DNA from: Paraburkholderia sp. BL23I1N1
GTDB lineage: Bacteria; Pseudomonadota; Gammaproteobacteria; Burkholderiales; Burkholderiaceae
DNA length: 64,000 nucleotides
Direction of reading: 5' to 3'
Assembly (NCBI RefSeq): GCF_003610295.1
Contig: NZ_RAPV01000001.1
Span: 4,030,001-4,094,000 of the forward strand
In this document: positions 45,322-54,829 of the stretch, one piece after another
Layout: every line of letters begins with the position of its first letter
How positions within the stretch are numbered: the first letter of the stretch is position 1
The notes under the pieces: model-generated
Databases searched by the model: none
Told to the model about the DNA's origin: nothing
What the model saw: the letters and a program-made list of their open reading frames with translations, nothing else
Program-made: the position numbers and the translations under genes

Positions 45322-46488
45322 ATGGATTCGAAAGAGCAGGGCATTGTGTGGCGCGATCGCCTGCACGTCGATCGTAATGCCAGCGAACCCCAGAATCCTC
45401 TGCCGGCGGTCTGCGACGTATCGGTGACGAACCTGTGCAACGCTGCATGCGACTTCTGCGGGTTCTCGCGCGACAAGCACCTGGCAGGCCCGCGTCGCTA
45501 TCTGGAGCCTGACGAGTTTGCGCGTGCGCTGCCGATCCTGCGTAGACGCCGGATTCGCTACATGACGTTCCAAGGGGGCGAGCCGCTGGTTCACCCGGAG
45601 ATCGAATCGCTCGTGGCCTTGGCCACGCAAGCCGGCATGCACTGCGGCCTGATCACAAACGGCTGGTTCCTCCCCCGACATATCGAGCAGCTGGCAGCAG
45701 CTGGCCTCAAGCGTCTCCTTATCTCAATCGATAGCGCGGACATGAGCGAGCACGAGCTTAATCGCGGCCTGCACGGCCTTGAGGCTCGTATCGTTGAGGG
45801 CATTGCTCGGGCTCACGCCTTCGGCATCCCGGTCTGTGCGTCGGTCACCGTGAGCCGTCTGGTCCGTTATGACGCACTACCGGAGACGCTCGCGCGGCTT
45901 GGCTTCGATGCCGTCACGTTTTCTTATCCGAGGCGCGAGCCGTTCGGTTCCACATCGCTTGTCTACGATGAAAAATCGGCGCTCGTCGACCTGAGTCGTG
46001 ACGAACTGCTTGACGCGTTGGGCGAAATCGCGAACCTCAAAAAGCGCTTTCGTGTGATGGACCCGAGCGCAGCGCTCACTGAGGTCGCCCGGTTCGTGCG
46101 TGGCGAAGAACAACTGATTCCATGTATCGGCGGCAGCAAGTATTTTTATATCGACTGGAACCTCGATGTCTGGCGTTGCGAGGCCTGGTCGGAGCCGATG
46201 GGCTCGGTCTTCGACTTCGATCGCATACCCGATCAACGGGAGCCCTGCAATGCCTGCATGATGGCGTGTTACCGTCATGCCAGCGTTCTGATGCACGGTG
46301 CCATTGCCGCGACTGACTCGGTGTACGCTCTGGGCCGGGGCGACTTTCGGGTTGCCGTCAGTTCGTTGTTCCAGCGCAGCGTCGCGTATTCGTTGTGGGC
46401 ACTTTCGATCGAAGAGTTACCTCGACTGGCGCTTACCTCGCTCGCAGGACGGATCGGCCGACGCCCTTCGCTCCGGCAGGATTTATAA
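45322..46488 (+). CDS. Radical SAM protein with Cys-rich C-terminal extension
   Basis: The 388-residue protein has the radical SAM cluster CNAACDFC (CxxxCxxC), the GGEP motif in FQGGEPLVHPEIES, and the standard half-barrel. A C-terminal extension has further cysteines in CIGGSKYFYIDWNLDVWRCEAWSEP and CNACMMACYRHA. This SPASM/twitch-like set could bind a second iron-sulfur cluster. Such enzymes modify peptides, lipids or cofactors by radical chemistry. No precursor peptide or partner gene is obvious nearby. GAGAGGG precedes the start. Confidence 0.88.
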   Translation: MDSKEQGIVWRDRLHVDRNASEPQNPLPAVCDVSVTNLCNAACDFCGFSRDKHLAGPRRYLEPDEFARALPILRRRRIRYMTFQGGEPLVHPEIESLVALATQAGMHCGLITNGWFLPRHIEQLAAAGLKRLLISIDSADMSEHELNRGLHGLEARIVEGIARAHAFGIPVCASVTVSRLVRYDALPETLARLGFDAVTFSYPRREPFGSTSLVYDEKSALVDLSRDELLDALGEIANLKKRFRVMDPSAALTEVARFVRGEEQLIPCIGGSKYFYIDWNLDVWRCEAWSEPMGSVFDFDRIPDQREPCNACMMACYRHASVLMHGAIAATDSVYALGRGDFRVAVSSLFQRSVAYSLWALSIEELPRLALTSLAGRIGRRPSLRQDL

Positions 46489-46876
46489 GCTCGATCTGAC
46501 GCAGAGAAGCCCGCTCGCGGAAATATATCTGCTGGTCCCCGCTAGTGCGCCCCCTTGTGCTTACCTAAAATCTGCAAGCTCGGGAAATAGTGCCGTTCGC
46601 CATTAACGGAAGGTCTCATGTTCGCAGGCAAACGGACCTTCACACGACGATTCTGGGCGTCGGCAATGGGTCGGGAATGTGAGTTGGAGACGGAGGAAGC
46701 TGCCGCCCGGCCGCTCGATGATGCCACCGTCGGCAATCCGTCTCGCTGCCGGCGTAGAACTGGGTCCTCTCCAACGTCGGCATTGGCCGAACTCGAGTCG
46801 TTGCGCGCACAACTGCCGCTACCCGCTCGTCGGCCAGAGCGGTCATCTGCCCCGGATCTCAGCTCCGCTCGACGAA
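46489..46876. other. 388 bases without a supported gene
   Basis: Overlapping frames here are compositionally poor and contradict each other on both strands. I see no terminator with a T-run. The segment looks like degraded sequence between the radical SAM gene and the rhomboid fragment. Confidence 0.4.
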
Positions 46877-47194
46877 TTACGGCATTTCGAAGTCGACCCT
46901 GAACGGCGTGTCGCGCCTTTGCCGGAAGCGTTCGCGTACGTAAAAGTCCGAATCTTGACGGCGCCCCAACCACGGCGCGTACAGGATACCCACCAGGCCG
47001 CCGAGCGTGTGCGGCACGACGCCGTAATGCGTCAGATGCAGGAACGGCGGCACAGCCGAGACGAACCAGACTGCCCACATCGAGCCGACGAAGAGCACGA
47101 GGAGCGTTGCGCGCCACTTGGGCTGCGCGAATGCGCATGAGGAATTCGAAGCCGGATCGCCCCATCTCGGCACCACTGCCTCCAAGTGGTGCAT
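46877..47194 (-). pseudogene. N-terminal fragment of a rhomboid-type membrane protease
   Basis: The frame encodes ~105 residues. The hydrophobic segment WRATLLVLFVGSMWAVWFVS is followed by YGVVPHTLGGLVGILYAPWL, which matches the start of rhomboid-family proteases (first helix and the loop before the conserved His-rich segment). The sequence then changes to charged residues and stops, so the catalytic GxSG and His helices are missing. It is likely a truncated remnant. ATG 47194 is the probable original start. An independent small membrane protein cannot be excluded. Confidence 0.45.
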
Positions 47195-47330
47195 CCTGTG
47201 CACACTATCGATGCCGCTACCGCTTCCGATGCCCTATCGGTCTGGAGGGCAGACGGCGGGGCAGTTCGCGTCGGACGCCGGCTCGCATTGGCCCTGACCG
47301 CTGGCGTTTGCGTGCTGGCACGGTTTTCGC

Positions 47331-47360
47331 ATTATGCATAATGAATTCTGAATTATGCAT
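47331..47360. promoter_or_regulatory. Candidate double operator before the ABC-amidase operon
   Basis: ATTATGCATAAT (47331-47342) is a perfect 12-base palindrome. ATTATGCAT recurs at 47352-47360, exactly 21 bases later, two helical turns, so both copies face the same side of DNA. It lies 92 bases upstream of the ABC ATPase gene. The GntR-family regulator at 51678 is the natural candidate to bind it. Confidence 0.55.
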
Positions 47361-47451
47361 TCAATCTTCGCGCGCTATACCGACATGCGTTTGTGCAGCC
47401 GCCGGGCGTGTGATTCGCCCCCGGGCCCGATGAACTATCCATTCGACGACG

Positions 47452-48315
47452 ATGCCGATGACCTCATTCACCACACCTATACCGCCCAGGACTGCAGCAG
47501 TTTCGATCAACACGCTTCCACCCGCGGCCCGTCTGCTGGTGCTGAATCTCGGCCATGCGTTCGAGTCTGACGACGGCACGCGTGTACCGATCTTCTCGGC
47601 TCTAGACTTCAGCGTCGGCAGAAGCGAAATCGTGTCGATTGTCGGGCGCAGCGGCGCCGGCAAAAGCACCTTGTTCAACCTGATTTCCGGCCTGCTGGCG
47701 CCGCAGGCCGGGCGCATCAGCATCGGCGCGCGGGCCGACGGCACGCCCGGCCGCATTGCCTACATGTTGCAGAAGGACCTGCTGCTTCCGTGGCGCACGG
47801 TGCTCGAAAACGCGCTGCTCGGCATCGAATTGTTCCGTAAGGTCACGCGCGAAGACATCGATCGGGCCATGCAAATGCTCTCGCGCTATGGCCTCGGCAG
47901 CGTCGCGCAGGCTTATCCGCACTCGCTGTCCGGTGGCATGCGCCAGCGCGTCGCGCTGACGCGCACCTTGCTCGTCGAGCCGACCCTCGTGCTGCTCGAC
48001 GAACCGTTCTCGGCGCTCGACTATGAAACCCGCCTCGCACTGGAAGACGACGTGATGGCGCTGCGCCTGAACAGCGGCACCAGCGTCGTGCTGGTGACGC
48101 ACGACATCGAAGAGGCCATCGCGATGAGCGATCGCGTGATCATTCTCGGCGGCCGGCCTGCTCGGATCGAACAGGCCCTCGACATCAAGCTGACCGTCGA
48201 AGGCACACGCAACGCGATAACCGCTCGCGAGGCGCCTGAATTCCGTACCTGGCACGCGCAGATCTGGGGTGCGTTGCGAGGCCATAGCACTGAACACGCA
48301 GGACTTGCAGCATGA
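47452..48315 (+). CDS. ABC transporter ATP-binding protein (SsuB/TauB type)
   Basis: The 287-residue ATPase has Walker A GRSGAGKST, Q-loop YMLQKDLLLPWRT, signature LSGGMRQR, Walker B LVLLDEPFSALD and the switch His in VTHDIEEA. This type powers importers of sulfonates, nitrate, pyrimidine precursors and related small compounds. The start may be 47452 or 47458; neither has a strong ribosome site. It overlaps the permease gene by four bases. Confidence 0.92.
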   Translation: MPMTSFTTPIPPRTAAVSINTLPPAARLLVLNLGHAFESDDGTRVPIFSALDFSVGRSEIVSIVGRSGAGKSTLFNLISGLLAPQAGRISIGARADGTPGRIAYMLQKDLLLPWRTVLENALLGIELFRKVTREDIDRAMQMLSRYGLGSVAQAYPHSLSGGMRQRVALTRTLLVEPTLVLLDEPFSALDYETRLALEDDVMALRLNSGTSVVLVTHDIEEAIAMSDRVIILGGRPARIEQALDIKLTVEGTRNAITAREAPEFRTWHAQIWGALRGHSTEHAGLAA

Positions 48316-49127
48316 GCGAAGCCATCATTTCGACGACCTCCGTCCAGCGGCGCCCGGCGCGGCGCGGTTCGCGCAACCTGGGCAGCGCGGGAGCCGTCAC
48401 GGCGATCATGATCGCGCTGATCGCGATCTGGCAAATCGCGGCCTCGCGCGGCTGGATCAACGGCCAGCTGTTCGGTTCGCCCGTGGGTGTTTACACAACC
48501 GCCCGTATCGGGCTCCTTCATGGCACCGTCATTTCGGATACCTTAGCGACGCTTTACGAAACCGTTTTTGGTCTCGTGATCGGCAGCGGGCTGGGGATCG
48601 GGCTGGGTCTGCTGCTGTGGTTCCTGCCGCGGGTGTCGGGCATAGTCGAAGGGTTGTCGGTGATTCTCAACAGTATCCCGAAGATCGCGCTCGGCCCGTT
48701 GATCGTGATCTGGTTCGGGTCCGATATGGCGTCGAAGATCTGGCTAGCCGCCATTTCCACCTTCGCGGTCGCGATGATTTCATCCTGCGCGGCGGCCCGT
48801 GAAGTGGACCGCGACCTGCTCAACCTGTTCCGCTCGTTCAATGCGAAGCCGGCGATGATCTTCCGCAAGCTGATCGTGCCGGGAGCATTGCCGTGGATCT
48901 TCTCCACGCTGCGCGTGAACATCGGCTTCGCCATGATCGGCGCGGTGGTCGGGGAATACATTGCGTCGCAGGCCGGCCTCGGCCACGAAGTGTTTGTCGC
49001 AGGTTCGCTGTTTGACCTCAACACAGTCTGGTTCGGCATCATCGTTCTCACGTTGATGGCGGCCATCCTCACCTGGATTGTTCAGTACGCGGAAAAAAGG
49101 ATCATCACGTGGAAATCGAAACGATGA
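48312..49127 (+). CDS. ABC transporter permease (SsuC/TauC type)
   Basis: The 271-residue protein has about six membrane helices and the BPD-type coupling motif (EAA-like loop with GAxxxxIFxxLIVPGALP, seen as FRKLIVPGALPWIFSTLRV). It overlaps the ATPase gene upstream and the binding-protein gene downstream (ATGA at 49124-49127), so all three are translationally coupled. It would form the inner-membrane channel as a dimer. Confidence 0.92.
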   Translation: MSEAIISTTSVQRRPARRGSRNLGSAGAVTAIMIALIAIWQIAASRGWINGQLFGSPVGVYTTARIGLLHGTVISDTLATLYETVFGLVIGSGLGIGLGLLLWFLPRVSGIVEGLSVILNSIPKIALGPLIVIWFGSDMASKIWLAAISTFAVAMISSCAAAREVDRDLLNLFRSFNAKPAMIFRKLIVPGALPWIFSTLRVNIGFAMIGAVVGEYIASQAGLGHEVFVAGSLFDLNTVWFGIIVLTLMAAILTWIVQYAEKRIITWKSKR

Positions 49128-50095
49128 AGTTTCTGCAGGCATGCTGCGCCGTGGCGTTTTCGGCCAGCTTCGGTTTGCAAGGGGCGGCGGCGGCCACGCC
49201 GGAGAAGGTCACGGTCTATCAGGCGTTCCAGTCGATTCAGTATCTGCCGCTCTACGTGGCAATCGACAAGGGCATCTTCGCGAAACACGGCCTTGACATA
49301 ACAAAGGTGACTGCCGGTGGAGGCGCGGCCGGCGTGGCCGCAGTGATCGGCGGCCACGCGGACTTCTCGCTGCAGGACCCGATGACCGCGGTGCTCGCGA
49401 ACCTCAAGGGGGCGTCGCTCGTCAACGTCGCGAATGTGGTTGCCGGCGTGCCGGTGTGGATCATTGCGCCTGACAATCCGGCGCTCAGGAGCGCTCCTGA
49501 TTTGTCAGGAAAGAGCATATCCGTTGCGCTTCCGCCGTCGACCAGCACCTATCTGCTGCAACGACTGATCAAGCAGGAGAAGATCGCCGACGTGAAGGTC
49601 AACACGGTGCAGATCGGCACTGAACTGTCGCCCGTGATGGCCGGCCGCGCTGAGGCAGCCGCGCTCTATGAGCCGCAAGTCGAGGAAGGCATCGCGTCCG
49701 GCTACAGAGTCGTCTATGCGTTCCCGAAGACCTATCCCGGCGGCTATGCGTTCTCCTCGTTCGATACGCTTGCTGGCACGATCAGGGCAAAGCCGCAGAT
49801 GGTCGCGGAATTCGTGAAGGCGATCGGCGAGGCCGAAGCGATGATCCAGTCGTCGCCGGATACGGCTAAGGCTGTTGCCGAGGCGGAGTTTCCTACGCTT
49901 TCGAAAGTCGTTATTGCCGCCGCGGTTGACCGCATGATCGGCCAGAAGATCTATGCGACGACGCCGGAAATCTCCGCGCAGGCTTTCCAGAATGCACTCG
50001 AATTGCAGGAATACATCGGCAACATCAAGCCGGACACTGTGACCTACGCGAGCGCCGTCGATAATTCGTTCGCACGCGGGGCGGCCGGCAAATAG
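49124..50095 (+). CDS. ABC transporter substrate-binding protein (NMT1/THI5-like)
   Basis: The 323-residue exported protein has a signal peptide (FLQACCAVAFSASFGLQGAAAA). Its NMT1/THI5-like fold shows YQAFQSIQYLPLYVAIDKGIFAKHGLDI and GGHADFSLQDPMTAV. The ATG overlaps the permease stop; a GTG at 49109 is an alternative. Members bind sulfonates, thiamine precursors, riboflavin or hydantoin-like compounds. The downstream amidase suggests an amide- or ureide-type substrate. Confidence 0.9.
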   Translation: MKFLQACCAVAFSASFGLQGAAAATPEKVTVYQAFQSIQYLPLYVAIDKGIFAKHGLDITKVTAGGGAAGVAAVIGGHADFSLQDPMTAVLANLKGASLVNVANVVAGVPVWIIAPDNPALRSAPDLSGKSISVALPPSTSTYLLQRLIKQEKIADVKVNTVQIGTELSPVMAGRAEAAALYEPQVEEGIASGYRVVYAFPKTYPGGYAFSSFDTLAGTIRAKPQMVAEFVKAIGEAEAMIQSSPDTAKAVAEAEFPTLSKVVIAAAVDRMIGQKIYATTPEISAQAFQNALELQEYIGNIKPDTVTYASAVDNSFARGAAGK

Positions 50096-50220
50096 CAGTC
50101 GCCAGGTCCGGCATCCGCGTGCATCGATGCCAACGGCAAATCGCAGCCCCGTGTTCGCCGCCCCGGTAACGGTCGGCTCGCGGCGAACGGTCACGTACTA
50201 TTCAAAAACAAACGATCATC

Positions 50221-51510
50221 ATGAACAGTGAAAACCAGTCATGCGTGTCTGCCATCATTGCAAGCCGCGGCGACGCCGATGCGAGCCGAGCGCGGCTCGC
50301 ACAAGCCAGCGCGCGCGCGGATGAGCTCGAGCCGCAGTTAAAGGCGTTCCGTTTCCGGCCCAATCACTACGACCTCGACGGTGCCGCCGGCAAGCCGCTC
50401 GCTGGTTTGCCGATCGCGCTCAAGGATCTGATCTCCACAGCCGACATGCCGACAGCGTACGGTTCACGCATCTACGCGGAATTCACGCCGGCTGAAGACG
50501 CGGAGATCGTGACGCGGATCCGCGAGTACGGCGGCATTGTGTTCGGCAAGACTGTGACCACCGAATTCGCATGGCGTGAACCGGGGCCGACCGTCAACCC
50601 ATGGCATTCGGAACATACGCCCGGCGGTTCGTCGAGCGGTTCGGCCGCGGCAGTCGGCGCCGGCATCGTGCCGCTCGCGCTCGGCACGCAAACCGTCGGA
50701 TCCGTAATCCGGCCTGCGGCTTTCTGCGGCGTCATCGGCTACAAGCCAACCTACGGCCGTGTTTCATGCGCAGGGGTCCATCCGTGCGCGCCGTCGCTTG
50801 ACCATATCGGCTTCTTTGCCAACACGGTGGACGACGTGGCGCTGGCCCACGCTTTGTTCGTCGAGTCGAAACCTGAGGCAATTGCGTCACAGGAAGCCTG
50901 GAGCCGCTATTTTGAGCCGCGCCGGCCGCACAAGCTTGGCGTGGTGCGCACCTCGATGTGGAATCTGCCCGACAGCGAGCAGAAGGCCAATTTCGAAGCC
51001 TCGCTTGAGCGCCTGAGCGCGGCCGGTATGACACTGGTTGAACTCGACCTCCACGTGGACCTGCCAGTGCTCCTCGATGCGCTCCAGACCATCCTGCAGG
51101 TCGAGGCGCTAAAGGGTATCGGCCCGCTGATAGACAAACACCCGGATAAGGTCAGCGAACGCATGAAGGCGCTTACCGCCGCCGGCGCCGCAGTGCCGGC
51201 AGCGCGCTATCAGGAAGCTCTGGCGTTGCAGGCTGAACTGCGCGCCGCATCAGCGGTGTTTCTCGGCGGCTGCGATGCGGTAGCGATGGTGCCTGCGACC
51301 GGCGAAGCGCCGCTCGGGCTCGATGACACCGGCGACGCGACTTTCTGTGCGCCGTGGAGTTTGCTCGGCATGCCGGCGGTCACGATTCCATCTGGCAGAT
51401 CGGCGAAAGGCCTGCCGCTGGGATTTCAATTGGCGGGCGATCGCGGCGCAGATCTCTCGATGCTGCAGATTGCGGCGTGGGTCAAGGCTGCATTGCCAGC
51501 GTTTCGCTAA
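50221..51510 (+). CDS. Amidase (amidase-signature family)
   Basis: The 429-residue enzyme has the amidase-signature triad. The catalytic Lys is in LPIALKDLIS, the cis-Ser in the glycine/serine-rich PGGSSSGSAAAV and the nucleophile Ser in GTQTVGSVIRPAAFCG. It would hydrolyse an amide or ureide in the cytosol. It follows the ABC binding-protein gene by 125 bases on the same strand, so import followed by hydrolysis is the likely pathway. The exact substrate is unknown. Confidence 0.9.
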   Translation: MNSENQSCVSAIIASRGDADASRARLAQASARADELEPQLKAFRFRPNHYDLDGAAGKPLAGLPIALKDLISTADMPTAYGSRIYAEFTPAEDAEIVTRIREYGGIVFGKTVTTEFAWREPGPTVNPWHSEHTPGGSSSGSAAAVGAGIVPLALGTQTVGSVIRPAAFCGVIGYKPTYGRVSCAGVHPCAPSLDHIGFFANTVDDVALAHALFVESKPEAIASQEAWSRYFEPRRPHKLGVVRTSMWNLPDSEQKANFEASLERLSAAGMTLVELDLHVDLPVLLDALQTILQVEALKGIGPLIDKHPDKVSERMKALTAAGAAVPAARYQEALALQAELRAASAVFLGGCDAVAMVPATGEAPLGLDDTGDATFCAPWSLLGMPAVTIPSGRSAKGLPLGFQLAGDRGADLSMLQIAAWVKAALPAFR

Positions 51511-51677
51511 CCTCGTCCGGTCGCGTGCCGCCGATCCTGCCAACCGGCGCGGGTCGGCGCCACGCGGTTCATGAGAGTCAGATCAGGGCAAAAGAGACGT
51601 GAAAAAAGAGCTTTTCCGTAAGATGCCGTGCAGTCCGCACTCAACAAGCACATCGGATTAGCGTGAGAGGGTAAGCA

Positions 51678-52349
51678 TTGGCCAGACACTTCAAGACTGC
51701 CCAGCAATACGTGCTCAGCACATTACGTGCGGAGATTCTGAAAGGGCTGCCCCCCAATACGCATCTTCGGCAAGAGGAAGTTGCCGCGCGCCTGAACGTG
51801 AGCACGACTCCCGTGCACGAAGCGTTTCGCGATCTGCGCGCTGAAGGTCTGGTGTCGATCGATCCGAACAAGGGTGTATTGACGCGCGGACTCACCGCAA
51901 CCGACGTCGCCGAAATCTACGGACTGCGGATGGTGCTCGAGCCGATGCTCGCGAAAAAGGCGTGCGAGCACATCACCGCGTCACAACTCGAGACAGCCGC
52001 GAGCTGTCATGAAACGATGGGTGCGACCGCCTCGCCGGAAACATGGGCGGTCCTCAACGAGGAGTTCCACGAACATCTCGTCGTAAGCCAGGCGGAGACC
52101 CGGCTGTTCGCGATGGTCGGAGCACTCTCGGTCGTTGCCCGACCCTATGTTGAACTTGCAATGCATGTGCAGCAGGACATCATGGGCAACAACAGCGCCG
52201 AGCATGCCGGATTGCTGGCGGCGTACCGGAGCCGGGACGCGGAGGCGGTCTATGCGCAGACCCGCTCCCATCTCGAGAACACGCTGGCAGCCGTGGTCCA
52301 GTGCGTTGGCCAGCGGCCGCAGGCGGCGGTCACCGAGGCGCAAGCCTGA
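51678..52349 (+). CDS. GntR-family (FCD) transcriptional regulator
   Basis: The 223-residue protein has an N-terminal winged helix (LRQEEVAARLNVSTTPVHEAFRDLRAEGLV) and an all-helical FCD effector domain (DVAEIYGLRMVLEPMLA; NEEFHEHLV; EHAGLLAAYRSRDAEAV). The start is TTG with GAGAGGG upstream; an in-frame stop excludes earlier starts. FCD regulators usually repress catabolic genes until the substrate binds. Its position behind the ABC-amidase genes and the palindromes at 47331-47360 suggest that operon is its target. Confidence 0.88.
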   Translation: MARHFKTAQQYVLSTLRAEILKGLPPNTHLRQEEVAARLNVSTTPVHEAFRDLRAEGLVSIDPNKGVLTRGLTATDVAEIYGLRMVLEPMLAKKACEHITASQLETAASCHETMGATASPETWAVLNEEFHEHLVVSQAETRLFAMVGALSVVARPYVELAMHVQQDIMGNNSAEHAGLLAAYRSRDAEAVYAQTRSHLENTLAAVVQCVGQRPQAAVTEAQA

Positions 52350-52616
52350 GCCCGCGGCAAGAATGTCCGTTGTCCAGGCGGAGGAGACTTTCGAGTGATC
52401 GTATGACAGCACTGGCCGACGTCCGAAGATGGCCGCGTGCTGCCGGCTGCATCGGGCTCGTGCCGACCCCGAGCCGCCTTTCGGACTCGCGACACCGCAA
52501 CGGCCGCTTCGGAGGCGCAACCTGTCGTCTGTTGTATGGCGATGCCCCGAAGCACCCGGCGGATCGTCTAAACTGCAGAATCGACGAACAGGCCATTCCC
52601 GCTCGGCTACCCCGCC

Positions 52617-52886
52617 ATGGCGCACATCTTCTTCGCTGCTTCGATTCAACGGCATATCGCAACGCCCGAGCGCGAGATCGACGCGCACACGCTCGGCGAA
52701 GCACTGGAGGCCGTCTTCGCCGCGCAACCTCGGCTGCGCGGCTACATCCTTGACGATCAGGGCTCACTGCGAAGGCATCTCGCCGTATTTGTCGACGGCC
52801 GGCCGGTGCGCGACCGACAACATCTGTCCGATGCGCTCGGCGAGGAAAGCCGGGTTTACGTCATACAGGCGTTGTCGGGCGGATAA
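52617..52886 (+). CDS. MoaD/ThiS-type ubiquitin-like protein
   Basis: The 89-residue product has a beta-grasp pattern (MAHIFFAASIQRHIA, TLGEALEAVF, RGYILDDQGSLRRHLAVFVDG) and ends in VIQALSGG. The C-terminal Gly-Gly is the hallmark of sulfur-carrier and ubiquitin-like proteins, which are adenylated and then thiocarboxylated or conjugated. It lies 34 bases before a BNR beta-propeller gene. No MoaE, ThiG or E1-like gene is adjacent, so molybdopterin or thiamine synthesis is not the obvious role. Confidence 0.85.
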   Translation: MAHIFFAASIQRHIATPEREIDAHTLGEALEAVFAAQPRLRGYILDDQGSLRRHLAVFVDGRPVRDRQHLSDALGEESRVYVIQALSGG

Positions 52887-52920
52887 GAAGGTTCCACTCT
52901 TACTCCAGGAGACACTCCAC

Positions 52921-54069
52921 ATGAGCGATCGATTGCTTGTTGCAACCCGCAAGGGATTGTTCGTTCTGCAAGCCGACGGCGAGGGCGGCTGGACGCTCGG
53001 TGAGCCGTATTTCGTGGGCGAGCCGGTGAGCATGGTACTGCCTGATCCGCGCGACGGTTCGCTGTATGCCGCGCTCAATCTCGGCCACTTCGGCGTGAAG
53101 CTGCATCGCCGGCGCGCGGGCATAGAGGATTGGGAAGAGTGCGCGGTCCCCGTCTACCCGCTGCAGCCTGCCGACGAGACGCATACCGGTGACGGCGCGG
53201 ACACGAGCGCGGACAATGCGAGCGCGGCCGTGCCCAGCCCGCCGGCTCCTCCCTGGACGCTCCAGCAAATCTGGTCGCTCGAAACCGGCGGCCCGGACGA
53301 GCCGGGCGTCCTGTGGGCCGGCACGATTCCCGGCGGGCTCTTCCGTTCCGACGACGGCGGCGACACATGGCTGCTCAACCGGGCGCTGTGGGATCGCCCG
53401 GAGCGCCGAGAATGGTTCGGAGGCGGCTACGACGCGCCGGGCATCCATTCCGTGATGGTCGATCCGCGTGACAGCCGGCACGTGACGATCGGCGTGTCGT
53501 GTGGCGGCGTCTGGCAAACCGCCGACGGCGGCGCGACCTGGCGCGTCAGTGCCGAAGGCATGGAGGCCGACTACATGCCGCCGGCGCGGCGCGGCGATGC
53601 CAACGTGCAAGACCCGCACCGCGTCGTGCAATGCGCCGCAAATCCAGATGCGCTGTGGACGCAGCATCACTGCGCGATCTTCCGCTCGACCGACGGCGCG
53701 GCGCACTGGCAACGGATCGAAGCGCAGCCATCGAGCTTCGGCTTCGCGGTTGCCGTGCATCCGCGCGAGCCGGACACCGCGTGGTTTGTGCCCGCGGTGA
53801 AAGACCAGTGCCGGATCCCGGTGGACGGCCAGTTCGTCGTCACGCGCACACGCGACGGCGGCCGCACGTTCGAGCGTTTCTCGAACGGGTTGCCGCCTGC
53901 ACCGGCGTATGACCTCGTGTATCGGCACGGGCTCGCTGTAGATGACTCCGGCACGCGCCTCGCAATGGCGTCGACCACCGGCGCGCTATGGACGTCCGAC
54001 GACGGCGGCGAAAGCTGGCATTTGATTTCAGCACATTTGCCGCCTGCTTATTGTGTTCGGTTTGGATGA
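52921..54069 (+). CDS. BNR/sortilin-type beta-propeller protein (exo-alpha-sialidase-like fold)
   Basis: The 382-residue protein has repeated Asp-box motifs (SDDGGDTW, ADGGATW, STDGAAHW, RDGGRTF, SDDGGESW), the mark of BNR/sialidase-like propellers. No signal peptide is present, so it is probably cytosolic. The chosen ATG 52921 follows CAGGAGACACTCCAC; the long frame from 52429 has no site and overlaps the MoaD/ThiS gene. Catalytic sialidase residues are not evident. Pairing with the upstream ubiquitin-like protein is recurrent in proteobacteria from what I recall, but its purpose is not known to me. Confidence 0.85.
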   Translation: MSDRLLVATRKGLFVLQADGEGGWTLGEPYFVGEPVSMVLPDPRDGSLYAALNLGHFGVKLHRRRAGIEDWEECAVPVYPLQPADETHTGDGADTSADNASAAVPSPPAPPWTLQQIWSLETGGPDEPGVLWAGTIPGGLFRSDDGGDTWLLNRALWDRPERREWFGGGYDAPGIHSVMVDPRDSRHVTIGVSCGGVWQTADGGATWRVSAEGMEADYMPPARRGDANVQDPHRVVQCAANPDALWTQHHCAIFRSTDGAAHWQRIEAQPSSFGFAVAVHPREPDTAWFVPAVKDQCRIPVDGQFVVTRTRDGGRTFERFSNGLPPAPAYDLVYRHGLAVDDSGTRLAMASTTGALWTSDDGGESWHLISAHLPPAYCVRFG

Positions 54070-54397
54070 GGGCGCGGGGCGGGCTGGTAAGACATGAAAC
54101 GCCTACATTGCCATTCATGCGCCGGACATAGCCTGAATGCGTGCATCGGCGTGATGGATCGATAGTTCGAGCCGTACGCGCTGGCGAACCGCTTTGTGTA
54201 GCTCGCCTTGTCACAAGAGACTTTTTGACACTTCGCCGAACGTCTGATCAGCACCAGCAGTCACGCGGGCGCCCTGCGCGAGAGACAGCTTTTGGCGGAG
54301 GACGCAGCTCATTTTCGCCAATCGAACGGCCGTTTGCAGGTGCGGAGCCGCCCCCTGTGCGTCCGGAGAATGATTCTGACGAATGACCCTTCATGGC
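54070..54397. other. Region between the propeller gene and the group II intron
   Basis: No gene is supported here. The stretch is the left flank of the intron insertion, which apparently lies in non-coding DNA or at the end of a decayed gene. Confidence 0.45.
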
Positions 54398-54829
54398 GTG
54401 CGCCGTGCAAAGGCGGCGCTTTCCCAGTGGGTGCAAGCCCCACCCGGCACCCGCTCCAGCCGGAAGCAACCGGAGCAATCGTGGAGGTAACGAAGCGGTT
54501 GAAGCCTTCGGTGAAGCGTGTCACGAAATACGGTGACAGCGCGAGTATGCAGGCCGTAACGCGAGTGAACGCCGAGCAAGCCTCGAAAAGGACGATGCGC
54601 AGGCCGACCCGGCAACCCTATCGGGGAAGGCTGATACGACTGGGTGAATGAGCAGGCTGGACGCCCAGTCGCTGCGCCGGGGTAGTGGCGACAGCATGTA
54701 CACAAGGAAAGCGTACGCAACACGGGAAGTCCCTCGGCGTGGTCAGGGATGACCAACCTGACGCCCGCGAGGGACAGGCCGGGCGCCTTGGGATGACGGA
54801 GAGGCCCGTATTACCGCTGAAGCCGGGTA

